From: Alphaproteobacteria bacterium | Lineage (GTDB): Bacteria > Pseudomonadota > Alphaproteobacteria > Micropepsales > Micropepsaceae | Reading direction: 5' to 3' | Assembly (NCBI GenBank): GCA_003131925.1 | Contig: PKWC01000129.1 | Coordinates: 20,090-37,391, forward strand | DNA length: 17,302 bases | Shown here: positions 1-7,019 of the stretch, piece by piece | Numbering within the stretch: position 1 is the first letter of the stretch | Layout: each line of letters begins with the position of its first letter | Made by a program: the position numbers and the translations under genes | The notes under the pieces: generated by a model | Database searches by the model: none | What the model was told of the DNA's origin: nothing | The model's input: only the letters and a program-made list of their open reading frames with translations

Positions 1-48
1 TATAACGGTTTAGCAAACCGCCGCCTTCAGCCTCTCGGCCACAGCTCC
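1..48 (-). tRNA. tRNA-Ser(GCU), 5' part, cut by the window edge
   Basis: Read on the minus strand, the sequence starts at 48 with the acceptor strand GGAGCTG, then TG, a D-arm with GGCCGAGAGGCTGAAGGC and the anticodon stem-loop GGTTTGCTAAACC. The anticodon GCT lies at 14 to 12, so it decodes AGC/AGU serine codons. The long variable arm, T-arm and 3' end lie beyond base 1. The part that integrases normally use as an attachment site (the 3' end) is therefore outside the window. Confidence 0.9.
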
Positions 49-86
49 GTCTAGGCAATTCAACCACTCAGTGCAGAAAAAAACGA

Positions 87-383
87 GTGCCCGTCTTAAA
101 TTGGCACCCGATCGGCACCCGCAGTCACGGCTCTTTGGCCTTCGACGTGGCCTCCATCGCCGTTGCGGCTATCAAGTCCGTCTTCTCAAACAAATGGGCG
201 CTCGTGGTCAAGGTCACGACCGGCGACCCGTGGGCCACGCGCCGGCTGATCGTAAGGACATCACGGCTGCTATCCGTAACCGAGAGCGGAAGGCCTGCCG
301 CCATCGACCACGACCTTGATGCAATCGCCAATGCCTTCGTCGAGTGGGGACGGGAGAGCGACGTACCTTCGGCACCAACCTAA
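87..383 (+). CDS. Small hypothetical protein (98 aa)
   Basis: I do not recognise this family. The frame starts at GTG 87 with no clear Shine-Dalgarno sequence and ends at TAA 381-383. Codon third positions are mostly G or C, as expected for a real gene in this genome. The product has a mildly hydrophobic early stretch (residues about 19-42, rich in Ala, Val and Ile) but no convincing signal peptide, then a basic Arg-rich middle and an acidic C-terminal part ending in Ser-Ala-Pro-Thr. It lies just beside the tRNA-Ser gene, transcribed away from it, and its stop codon overlaps the stop codon of the convergent zinc-ribbon gene. The start is uncertain; a truncated remnant is equally possible. Confidence 0.4.
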   Translation: MPVLNWHPIGTRSHGSLAFDVASIAVAAIKSVFSNKWALVVKVTTGDPWATRRLIVRTSRLLSVTESGRPAAIDHDLDAIANAFVEWGRESDVPSAPT

Positions 384-850
384 AGGTCGGGCTTCGGTCG
401 GGGGTCCATCGCCGCCGTAGCCAAATCTCGAAGTCGGTCCATGAAGGAGCCGGATCTCAGATATTGGAGGTGCGCGGCAAACCTGTCCTCGGCGAGAACT
501 TTCCGGCCGAGGTTCTTCTCCTCTTTTTTCATAAGCTCAAGAATCCGTTTGTCCTCTTCGGCGTCCAGCCAATAACCGTGCTGCTCCTCGCAGAAATCCA
601 AATCGAGGTCGTAAAGCCGGTATTGAAAGCTCCTCATGAGCTTGCCGCACTGAGGGCATTTGCGGGTTGTGGAGTCCGAGCCAAGCATCAAGCTGCCCTT
701 CTCGTCATCCCCGAAATCGAAAACCTCGTCCTCAAGTTGCGGGAGTTCCTGGCGAGTGAGCCACATGCCCTGACAGGAGGGACAGACTTCCATCTCGACA
801 CCATCGCGCTTTTTTTGCGCCAGTTCGGAATCGCAGATTGGGCATTTCAT
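380..850 (-). CDS. Zinc-ribbon (zf-TFIIB type) protein
   Basis: The 156-residue product begins MKCPICDSEL and carries two zinc-ribbon-like units. The first has CxxC at residues 3/6 and 23/26, followed by the typical G-M/V-W-L sequence. The second has CxxC at 65/68 and Cys87 with His91 before GYWLD. This pattern is that of the zf-TFIIB family of small bacterial proteins, whose cellular role is poorly defined; zinc binding is the safe prediction. A charged, probably helical tail of about 60 residues follows. The frame is open far upstream (to 1162), but that part runs through a palindromic repeat, so it is not coding. I chose ATG 850 because the family starts right at M-K-C-P; ATG 862 is an alternative, and neither has a strong ribosome binding site. 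Confidence 0.85.
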   Translation of the reverse strand: MKCPICDSELAQKKRDGVEMEVCPSCQGMWLTRQELPQLEDEVFDFGDDEKGSLMLGSDSTTRKCPQCGKLMRSFQYRLYDLDLDFCEEQHGYWLDAEEDKRILELMKKEEKNLGRKVLAEDRFAAHLQYLRSGSFMDRLRDLATAAMDPRPKPDL

Positions 851-1374
851 GGCGTGCATCATCGCTTGAGCTTCGCCGATACGAGATAGACTTCGCACCT
901 CGACCTTGCCAGACCCGCGTGGCAAAATCCTCCGGCCCATTTCGGCGCATATTGTGTGGCAAGAAGTTGGAATCGGAACGGAATTCGGCGACCGCGCAAT
1001 GGTCGCAGCGGATGCGCTGAGGTCGCAGAAGTACCTGGGACCGCGGGCGTCTCGCCCGCGCGCGGGTGCGGGCAAGACGCCCGCGGTCCCAGGAGCCCAC
1101 GTCCTCCGCGCCAATCCTTCCTTCTTAATGGCTGGCAAGGTGGTGACCTCGCCACTCGGCAAATGACAGCACGATTATTGCCCAGGTGATGGGGCCAATC
1201 GCTTGTCCCCTTGCAAGAGGGGCGGCGCTGGAGCAGCATTCGTTCGTGGGCCCTTTCTGGGCTGGACGGGGTTGGCGGCAACGGAGGCGTAAATCTGAAT
1301 GCGCGTCCCCGGTGATTGGAACGGGGGTGCGCAAGCGCCAATGATCTTATCGACCTGAACGGAGGACATCCGCC
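851..1374. other. Intergenic stretch, no gene seen apart from one palindromic repeat
   Basis: Frames here are open only because of high GC and the palindrome at 1040-1101. I see no start with a ribosome binding site and no recognisable protein segment. It must hold the promoters of the divergent zinc-ribbon gene (left) and CBS gene (right), but I cannot place either with confidence. Confidence 0.5.
1040..1101. repeat. Palindromic intergenic repeat (REP-like hairpin)
   Basis: The left arm reads CCTGGGACCGCGGGCGTCT and the right arm AGACGCCCGCGGTCCCAGG, an exact inverted pair, with further pairing of CGCCCGC and GCGGGC inside. The whole makes one long GC-rich hairpin. No T-run follows, so it is not a simple terminator. 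Hairpins of this composition are a familiar dispersed repeat in GC-rich bacterial genomes. No second copy is in the window. Confidence 0.8.
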
Positions 1375-1806
1375 ATGCAAGTCAGACATATCCTGCGCGA
1401 CAAGGGACGCGAGGTCGTGACCATCGCAAGCGACGCCACAGTGTCGGAAGCCGCGCGGTTGCTTGCGGGCCGCCATATCGGCGCCGTGGTGGTCAGCGAC
1501 CGCTATGGCGGGCTCGCCGGCATTCTTTCCGAGCGCGACATCGTGCGCGCCGTTGCCGAATACAGCGTGGCGGCGCTGGGCCAGAGCGTGAGCAAACACA
1601 TGACGCACGCGGTCTCGACCTGCTGCGAAACCGATACCATCGACGAACTGATGGAAACGATGACGAATAACCGCTTCCGCCATATGCCGGTGATCGAGGA
1701 CGAAAGGCTGTGCGGAATCATTTCGATCGGCGACGTGGTGAAGACGCGGATTGCCGAGACGGTGCGCGAAGCGGCGACCCTGCGCGAATACATCGCCGCG
1801 GGGTGA
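1375..1806 (+). CDS. Tandem CBS-domain protein
   Basis: A 143-residue soluble protein made of two CBS domains and little else: CBS1 at about residues 8-62 (with the segment ending GILSERDIVRAV) and CBS2 at about 73-128 (with HMPVIEDERLCGIISIGDVV). CBS pairs form a Bateman module that usually binds adenine nucleotides or related ligands; stand-alone versions are thought to sense energy state, but the target here is unknown. The start at ATG 1375 is supported by GGAGG at 1361-1365. It appears monocistronic: the zinc-ribbon gene on the left is divergent and an inverted-repeat element lies downstream. Confidence 0.92.
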   Translation: MQVRHILRDKGREVVTIASDATVSEAARLLAGRHIGAVVVSDRYGGLAGILSERDIVRAVAEYSVAALGQSVSKHMTHAVSTCCETDTIDELMETMTNNRFRHMPVIEDERLCGIISIGDVVKTRIAETVREAATLREYIAAG

Positions 1807-2116
1807 CGGTTCGCGCGCGCGGCGCAGCGGGCAAGCTCGCCATGAATATCCTAGAGCGCGTTCCGCTCTTAGAACTAAAGCGTGTCATCCCGGCCGACGC
1901 GTGATCCCCGCTTTCGCGGGGAGAGAGCCGGGACCCAGGACCGTGAAGAAATTCCGTAAGCACTGCTTCTGGGTTCCCGCTTTCGCGGGAATGACACGCT
2001 CCAGGGTTCTACTGGCGAAGCCAGGAACATTTGTTGCGACCTGGCGTTTTCGGTTGGGGCCTCCGCGGCGAGGCATGAGCCTTTCCTGAGCGGAGGATCG
2101 CCAGGAGACACAACCA
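1807..2116. other. Intergenic stretch filled largely by an inverted-repeat element
   Basis: No gene seen. The left 70 bases have no recognisable content. The element at 1879-2000 occupies the middle. The last 60 bases carry the leader of the next gene, with GCGGAGGATC and CAGGAGAC close to ATG 2117. Confidence 0.6.
1879..2000. repeat. Inverted-repeat intergenic element with AGCGTGTCAT ends
   Basis: The ends AGCGTGTCAT (1879-1888) and ATGACACGCT (1991-2000) are exact inverted copies. Inside them lie CCCGCTTTCGCGGG (1907-1920) and another CCCGCTTTCGCGGG (1977-1990), each itself palindromic. The layout, TGTCATCCC, a body with CCGGGACCCAGG and CTGGGTTCCCGC, then GGGAATGACAC, is that of the widespread proteobacterial short repeat whose chance translation contains PAFAGMT. 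It has no coding capacity of its own. Confidence 0.8.
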
Positions 2117-2512
2117 ATGACACGGAAAGCCATCTTGCTGGGCGGCGCGCTGACGTTCGCGTTGACCGGCGCTGCATTTGCGCAGGCGGACACACAGTCT
2201 TCACCGACACCGTCTTCGCAATCGAAGCCCGCGCATCACCTTCGCCATCACGCGAAACATCACATGGCCACGGCGTATCTGCACCAATCGTCGCCCGCCG
2301 AGCGCGGCACGACGCGCGACCTCAATCTGCAACAGGCCAGCATGGTGCAGACCGCCGCGCCGGCGCCGCAGGATATGCGGAATATGCAGAACGTTCCGCC
2401 CGGCGATCGCAGCCTGACGCCGATGCAAAGACTTCCGAACGGCAATGCGCTGCAGAGCGCCACGCCCGCCGGCGGCGCAAAGGATACCGGGGCGCCTCCC
2501 GCTCGCTACTGA
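2117..2512 (+). CDS. Small exported His/Gln/Pro-rich protein
   Basis: The 131-residue product begins with a Sec signal peptide (basic MTRK, hydrophobic core, ALTGAAFAQA), with cleavage expected after residue 23 or so. The mature part is low complexity: Ser/Gln/Pro, then a His-rich patch (about residues 40-49), then SSPAERGTTRDLNLQQ at 58-73, then an Ala/Pro/Met/Asn tail. The 58-73 segment recurs in the products at 2611 and 3908, so these are likely relatives with a shared short functional segment. A good ribosome binding site (CAGGAGA) precedes ATG 2117. Function is unknown; it probably sits in the periplasm or outside the cell. Confidence 0.8.
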   Translation: MTRKAILLGGALTFALTGAAFAQADTQSSPTPSSQSKPAHHLRHHAKHHMATAYLHQSSPAERGTTRDLNLQQASMVQTAAPAPQDMRNMQNVPPGDRSLTPMQRLPNGNALQSATPAGGAKDTGAPPARY

Positions 2513-2610
2513 GACGCAGCGTATGCCGGGAACCGCGGTCGAAAGGGCCGCGTTGATCTCTCGACCCTGAGGCGCGTGCCTCGCGGCGAGTCAACCGAAG
2601 GAGACGCATC

Positions 2611-3210
2611 ATGAGATGCAAGACAATGCTGTTGGGCGGCGCAGTTGCGCTGGCGCTGACGGGCGCCGCGACGACGGGAATGGCGCAACAGGCCGCGCCG
2701 GGCACCAACCAGACCAATGCGGGCCAGCAGCCCGCGCAGGCCACAACCGATCAATCTTCGCAATCACAGGCGACGTCATCGCAATCGACGACCAAGCATC
2801 GCGCTCGCCACCACACCCACCATCGCACGCATACCGCATCGTCGGAGCATGCGCCCTCATCCCCGGCTGAGAAGCGTACGACATCGCAGCTGAACGATCA
2901 GCAGCTCAACGGCCAGGTGGGCCTGCAGTCGGCGCAATCCGCGCCCGCCAGCACAACCAGCGCTCCGCAATCAGCGCAGCCGGGCAGCGAAACGAACGGC
3001 AACATGCAGTCGAATCCGAGCGGTACACCGACCGGATACACCGCCGCGCCACAGACTGGCACGCCGCAGAACGGACAGACCGGCACCGAGCCGAACAACG
3101 GCACCTCCATGCAGCCGAGCGGCACGCAGCAGCAGCCCGGTGCTGAGCCCGGAAACTATACGCCGAGCACTCAGCAGCCGAGCACCAACCCTCCCGGCCC
3201 GAGCAGCTAG
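2611..3210 (+). CDS. Exported low-complexity protein, paralogue of the preceding gene
   Basis: A 199-residue product with an N-terminal signal (MRCKTMLLGGAVALALTG, cleavage near residue 25 after TGMAQ). The start resembles that of the 2117 gene in both protein (K-x-x-LLGGA-x-x-ALTGAA) and DNA, which points to a tandem duplication. The mature chain has a Ser/Gln/Thr-rich stretch, a His/Arg patch (residues about 62-75), the shared motif SSPAEKRTTSQLNDQQ (83-98), and a long Pro/Gly/Gln/Asn/Thr-rich tail that should be disordered. GAAGGAG just before the ATG supports the start. It lies 98 bases after the previous gene, same strand. No enzymatic domain is visible. Confidence 0.8.
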   Translation: MRCKTMLLGGAVALALTGAATTGMAQQAAPGTNQTNAGQQPAQATTDQSSQSQATSSQSTTKHRARHHTHHRTHTASSEHAPSSPAEKRTTSQLNDQQLNGQVGLQSAQSAPASTTSAPQSAQPGSETNGNMQSNPSGTPTGYTAAPQTGTPQNGQTGTEPNNGTSMQPSGTQQQPGAEPGNYTPSTQQPSTNPPGPSS

Positions 3211-3221
3211 CACCGACCCTT

Positions 3222-3240
3222 CCCCCGGTTAAACCGGGGG
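3222..3240. terminator. Short GC hairpin after the 2611 gene
   Basis: CCCCCGG and CCGGGGG pair around TTAAA, 11 bases after the stop codon at 3208-3210. No T-run follows, so it is at best a weak terminator or an mRNA-end stabiliser, or part of the adjacent repeat. Confidence 0.4.
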
Positions 3241-3250
3241 ACCAGGCTCA

Positions 3251-3304
3251 CCCTTCGACGGGCTCAGGGTGAGGAGTTTCTCCTCATCCCGAGCTTGTCG
3301 AGGG
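3251..3304. repeat. Palindromic repeat (CCTTCGACxxGCTCAGG family)
   Basis: The left arm CCCTTCGACGGGCTCAGGGT continues to GAGGAG at 3276; the right arm CTCCTCATCCCGAGCTTGTC continues to GAGGG at 3304. They pair imperfectly around a short loop. The same unit, in more perfect form, occurs at 12699-12831, so this is a dispersed repeat family with at least two loci here. Remnants of another arm (CCGAGCCTGCCGAGGGG) follow to about 3322. Confidence 0.8.
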
Positions 3305-3423
3305 ACCCGAGCCTGCCGAGGGGCGCGGCGGCAACCTACAGCCGCTGCACACGTTCTCTTTCTAAGAACAGAGCGTGCCATCGCGATGAAGATGCGGACG
3401 CGTCCAAGGATGGGAGTAGGTGC

Positions 3424-3840
3424 ATGAAAACGATCCATCGCCACCGCGCCGCTTTTTTTGCCATTGCAGGCTTCGCAATGACATGCGCGTTGCTGTCGAC
3501 GCTCGCGGCAACCGCGCAGACAACGAGCAGCAGCACCCCCGGCAGAAGTGTGAGCGCTCCGGCGGCAGGCCGCACGCCGTCTCAAACGGCGGCGCCGGTG
3601 AGAACGACCACCACGGCGGTGCCGATGACGGGCGCGATAGCCACGACGCCCCCCAATGCCCCGCCCGCAACACCTGCGAACACGACCCAGAGTGCAACGC
3701 CGGCGCCGATCGGGACGACAAACTGCGCACCTTCCACAACTTCAGCGAGCGGATGCGCACCCGGCACGACGCCGCCGCCCAACTCGATGAGTACGCCGCC
3801 GGAAACGGCCTATCCGCTCTCGCCGCCCGCTCCGCAATAA
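3424..3840 (+). CDS. Exported Thr/Pro/Ala-rich protein
   Basis: From ATG 3424 the product is 138 residues. It has a long basic start (MKTIHRHR), a hydrophobic core of about 20 residues and an A-T-A-Q cleavage region near residue 32. The mature chain is almost entirely Thr, Pro, Ala, Ser and Gly, with two Cys (in TTNCAPST and SGCAPGT) that could form a disulfide. The frame is open upstream to 3295, but that part runs through the palindromic repeat, so I take ATG 3424; the ribosome binding site is weak. It lies between other exported low-complexity proteins on the same strand. I do not see the shared S-P-A-E motif in it. Function unknown. Confidence 0.65.
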   Translation: MKTIHRHRAAFFAIAGFAMTCALLSTLAATAQTTSSSTPGRSVSAPAAGRTPSQTAAPVRTTTTAVPMTGAIATTPPNAPPATPANTTQSATPAPIGTTNCAPSTTSASGCAPGTTPPPNSMSTPPETAYPLSPPAPQ

Positions 3841-3907
3841 GGCGGCACGCGCCGGAACTCGCACACTCGGCGCCGCGTTTGAATCATGAGGGGGATAGGA
3901 GACAGTC

Positions 3908-4639
3908 ATGCGTATCAGGACTCTCATTCTTTCCGGCGCGGCGATGCTTGTTTTCGCGGCGGGAGGCGCATTCGCACAATCCGGTAATGGCGACGGCCGC
4001 TACGGCAATGGGCCGTCCGAATCGACGCCATCGGAAACGCAGCAGACGGACCAGCTCAATCAGCAGGGCGTAAGCGGGGCCACGCAATCGCCGGCCGCGC
4101 CCGAGCAGGCCGCGCCGCAGAACGGTCCCGTCAACGATGAAGGTCCTGCACCGGATACGCAGTCCCAGTCCATGAGCCGGACGCAGTACGACGCGCAGCA
4201 GCAGCAGTACCAGGACCAGATGCAGCAATACCGCAATGCGCAGGGCCGCCACCGCGATGACCGCGACACCTATGCGCGGAATTTGCACGACTGGGACCAG
4301 GCGCAATATGCGTGGTACTACCCGCGGCCTTACGCCTATCGCTACGGCGACGAACACGGATTGCAGCCGCTCTATCTGATCGCAGAGCCGAGCCAGCAGC
4401 TTGCGCAACTCCCGGTCGAAGGTCCTGGCGGACGATGGGTCGGGCGCGTGCGCAATGTCGACATCGCACCCGACGGGCGGCCTGCGCGCATCGAGATCGC
4501 GCTCAACCGGCGCGTGTCGGTGTGGGTGAGGCCCGGTGATCTCCGCTTCGATCCGCAGTATCGCATGCTCTACACGAATCTGAGTCGCGAGGATCTGTGG
4601 AACATGCCCGGCGCCACCATCGCCAGCGGACCGTACTAA
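3908..4639 (+). CDS. Exported Gln/Tyr-rich protein with PRC-barrel-like C-terminal domain
   Basis: A 243-residue product. The signal peptide (MRIRTLILSGAAMLVFAAGG) ends at AFAQ, residue 24. Next comes a disordered part containing TPSETQQTDQLNQQ (40-53), a divergent copy of the segment found in the 2117 and 2611 products. Residues about 91-135 are Gln/Tyr/Arg/Asp-rich and probably helical. Residues about 154-234 form a folded domain: GRWVGRVRNVDIAPDGRPA, then VWVRPGDLRFDPQYRMLYT, the alternating pattern of a PRC-barrel. AGGAG (3897-3901) precedes ATG 3908. It is probably cotranscribed with the 3424 gene, 67 bases upstream. The PRC call rests on pattern only. Confidence 0.82.
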   Translation: MRIRTLILSGAAMLVFAAGGAFAQSGNGDGRYGNGPSESTPSETQQTDQLNQQGVSGATQSPAAPEQAAPQNGPVNDEGPAPDTQSQSMSRTQYDAQQQQYQDQMQQYRNAQGRHRDDRDTYARNLHDWDQAQYAWYYPRPYAYRYGDEHGLQPLYLIAEPSQQLAQLPVEGPGGRWVGRVRNVDIAPDGRPARIEIALNRRVSVWVRPGDLRFDPQYRMLYTNLSREDLWNMPGATIASGPY

Positions 4640-4887
4640 CGGGCTATTGGTCCGGCCGTGAGCATGGAGCACATTGAGGAGCACGCACACGCGTTTTGAT
4701 TCTTGAATTGATGATTATTCGCGACGCCCCTCCAGTTGTTACCCGGCCAAAGTCGCAGCCATTGCGCAAAAAACCGTTACGGTGGATCGACGATCCTTAC
4801 GAATGATGGAGGTACGCGAGGATCGTTTTCATTCAGACCAATTGGGCTCGTCACATTTTGGAGTACTTCGGACAACCTCACGATCAA

Positions 4888-5742
4888 TTAAGACTCAACA
4901 AACTCAAGTTGCGGCCAGTGCGTTCTGATATCTTTTTTCGAAATGACGACCAGGTCGTCACCCCTCGAATCGAAATATGTCCGGTTCGCGTTTAAGTATT
5001 CCCGCGATAGTCGGCGAACAGGCACGCTACTCTCGTAGCGGTGCCTGCCAAAATAATATAGGCCCCAGCCGTCACCCAACAAATTTTCCAATAGTTCGCA
5101 TCGCGTGATGCCGCTTGCCTTCAGCTTGCTGTTGCTGTGCAATTCCAACATGGTGACAGTGTCGGACTCGCGCATGACGCGTCGAGCTCCGTTGAGAATC
5201 TTGCCTTCATACCCTTCGACGTCAATCTTCATCAGGTCGGGTGAGATGTGCTGCCTCCGGCAAAAACCGTCCAGGGTTAAGAAGTCCATTGGGACCTGAC
5301 GAGCGCGCGTATCAGTCGAATCCACGGTCATTCCCTTGTACTTGGTCATTTGCTGTGTCGCTTCGATATCGCCAACGGCGCCCTGAAAGGCGACTATTGC
5401 TTCGCGCCGGAGATGCGTGTTTGCCGCGAAATTTTCATTGAGGGCGGCAAAAGCTCGAGGGTTCATTTCAAATTCAAAGATTTTTGCTTCGCCCTTTGAT
5501 ACTGCAAGGGCGAGGAGACCAAAATAACCAAACAATGCGCCCACGTCGAAAAAGACGGCAGTTGGGTGGGCCCGCAAATACTCGATCAGGAGTTGCGACA
5601 TGATCGGCTCGTGATAGCCGTTTGCGCAACGTCCCCCCAACCATCTCATCGGTTTTTTGCCGCAAAAGACGAAATGGGTTGCGTCGTCGATGTAGAGAGC
5701 CAACCCCTGAGGGGTTTTCTCGAGCACTGGGACTCGCAACAT
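4888..5742 (-). CDS. FkbM-family SAM-dependent methyltransferase
   Basis: The 284-residue product has the SAM-binding glycine-containing motif FFDVGALFGYFGLLALA (about residues 64-80), an acidic end of strand 2 (FEFEMNP), DFLTLDGF (about 153-160) and the FkbM signature DLMKIDVEGYEGKIL (169-183), followed by MLELHSN. Family members O-methylate sugars, polyketides or other small molecules; the substrate cannot be deduced, as no biosynthetic genes sit nearby. ATG 5742 has GGGAG a few bases upstream. Base composition is visibly lower in GC than the secreted-protein cluster and the TonB receptor, which suggests transfer. Upstream on the same strand is a broken aspartic protease gene, probably unrelated in function. 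Confidence 0.9.
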   Translation of the reverse strand: MLRVPVLEKTPQGLALYIDDATHFVFCGKKPMRWLGGRCANGYHEPIMSQLLIEYLRAHPTAVFFDVGALFGYFGLLALAVSKGEAKIFEFEMNPRAFAALNENFAANTHLRREAIVAFQGAVGDIEATQQMTKYKGMTVDSTDTRARQVPMDFLTLDGFCRRQHISPDLMKIDVEGYEGKILNGARRVMRESDTVTMLELHSNSKLKASGITRCELLENLLGDGWGLYYFGRHRYESSVPVRRLSREYLNANRTYFDSRGDDLVVISKKDIRTHWPQLEFVES

Positions 5743-5817
5743 CTGTACTCCCGTCGAATTTAGCCGACCGCACCGAATTCGTTGCCCAGGACCGATGCCA
5801 AGATTTCGTAACGTGCA

Positions 5818-6248
5818 CTAAGATTGAGCGCAATCCAAGGGATTGTCCATTCCGAACAAAGCATCAAACGTGGGCGGCTTGCTCACCAGCTGACGGAATC
5901 CGCGATCTTTGCACAAATATTCGTATACCTGCCTGTCTCTGAGCGGAACTTTTAAGAAAGGTCGCCGTGATAAATATTGCACGGCACCAAACCGGCCGTA
6001 TTGCTTGAGCCTTTTCCGAGAACCTTTAGACCGCAAGCCGGCACAATATCCGCAGGAATCGATGTATGCGAACATCCTGCATCTGCGATTACTTTAGCCC
6101 AATGAATCTGCGGTCGCGCGGCTCCCGCCGCTACGACAGACAACGGCGACGATAGCCCGATTTCAAGTGTAGGAGCTAAAACAGGATCAATTGGCAACAG
6201 GATGCATGGCATAGGATTAGTAGCCGAGGTTGACGTTTTTTTGCTCAT
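5818..6248 (-). pseudogene. Retropepsin-like aspartic protease gene, frameshifted
   Basis: From ATG 6248 (AGGAAG just upstream) the frame gives a protein with MPCILLPIDPVLAPTLEIG, then VIADAGCSHTSIPADI and CGLKVLGKGSSNT, and stops after YHGDLS at about 5955. The next frame continues without overlap loss as FLKVPLRDRQVYEYLCKDRG and PPTFDALFGMD, to a stop at 5818. This order fits the clan AA (retropepsin-like) proteases, where DTG/DSG is catalytic and ALxGMD is the second strand motif. One T missing from the CTTTC run near 5957-5960 explains the break. The catalytic triad reads D-A-G rather than D-T/S-G, and the region after GMD also looks disturbed. Likely a decaying gene; a sequencing error could account for the frameshift but not for D-A-G. 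Confidence 0.75.
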
Positions 6249-6361
6249 CACTTCCTGAGCAGAAAAATTTGTATGCTTGCAATGGTCCACCGCGCAACAC
6301 ATGTCTTGCCGGTCCGGGCCGCTTCGCCCGATCTGGAGCGCCATGTCAAAGCGGCGCAATG

Positions 6362-6392
6362 AAAAAAGCCGGGCGGTATCTAGGCGCCCGGC
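6362..6392 (-). terminator. Rho-independent terminator (minus strand)
   Basis: On the minus strand GCCGGGCG pairs with CGCCCGGC around a 9-base loop, and the stem is followed by six T. It lies downstream of the decayed gene at 6485-6933 and upstream of the protease pseudogene, so it would separate the two. Confidence 0.85.
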
Positions 6393-6484
6393 CTCGGTCA
6401 ACCAATCAAGGGGGTCAATCCCAGTTGGCGCGAGGTTACTTTAAGACACTCACGTAATCTGAGCTGCATTGATCATTTCGGGAG

Positions 6485-6933
6485 TCATCCATGGATGCGG
6501 TGGAGCGATGAATCAACATTGGCGACCGCCCATTTGGGATTCCGTGTCTAGCCCTCCTTTGTGATCTCTCCGCGCCGCGTCATGGCCCCAAGCCTTGCTA
6601 CAATCATTTTCGTGACGGCCAGATGGGCGGCGTTCGGGAAGCCCTTGGGCGCGACGATGGGCGCCGTGATCTCGCCAGCGGCAAGGGATTTTGGGCGTCC
6701 CGGATCGTCTCGCGGACAAGACGGGCCAGCTCGTCCCGCGTAGAATGGGCACCCCGACTTTAGCTTCGGCGGTGAGCGATGAAATCGGGGTGCTCCGGAG
6801 AGAGGGTGGCTATGGCCGCGTCCAGGTTCGCCAACGCGGCATGAAGCTTTGTGACCCGCTTCTCCGCATCGTGGACTTGGCCGGCAATCTCTTCGCGCCT
6901 TTTGCGCGGTGCCACCATGGCATGGTCGGTCAT
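6485..6933 (-). pseudogene. Decayed gene for a small helical protein
   Basis: From ATG 6933 the frame reads MTDHAMVAPRKRREEIAGQV and continues as a Glu/Lys/Arg/Ala-rich probable coiled coil, with LHAALANLDAAIATL, to a TAA after FIAHRRS. Beyond this stop the same frame resumes coherent sequence, RDELARLVRETIRDAQNPLP. The next frame then carries AGEITAPIVAPKGFPNAAHL and ARLGAMTRRGEITKEG, a winged-helix-like segment. A TAG follows and then TRNPKWAVANVD to about 6485. I therefore see two in-frame stops and one frameshift in what was once about 150 residues. The arrangement (N-terminal coiled coil, C-terminal winged-helix-like part) resembles small hypothetical proteins found near mobile elements in alphaproteobacteria; exact function unknown. 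Confidence 0.65.
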
Positions 6934-7019
6934 TCCCGAAAGGCAGGTCTGCGACCGTCAGATTTCTTGGGGCGTTTGCGCCATAATACTGGTGATTCCC
7001 CAAGACCGTTGACGCGATC

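Noticed and set aside
1..400. A tRNA-linked integration site
   Set aside because: The tRNA 3' end, where integration would occur, is outside the window, and no integrase gene is seen beside it.
344..889. 181-residue plus-strand frame
   Set aside because: Antisense to the zinc-ribbon gene, whose paired CxxC motifs are decisive.
859..1683. 274-residue minus-strand frame across the palindrome and the CBS gene
   Set aside because: Includes translated repeat sequence and antisense of CBS domains.
3420..4073. 217-residue plus-strand frame
   Set aside because: It overlaps the exported Thr/Pro-rich gene and the start of the next gene in another frame; the translation lacks any signal or domain, whereas the chosen frames have clear signal peptides.
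3884..4690. 268-residue minus-strand frame
   Set aside because: Antisense shadow of the exported PRC-like protein; no ribosome binding site or recognisable domain.
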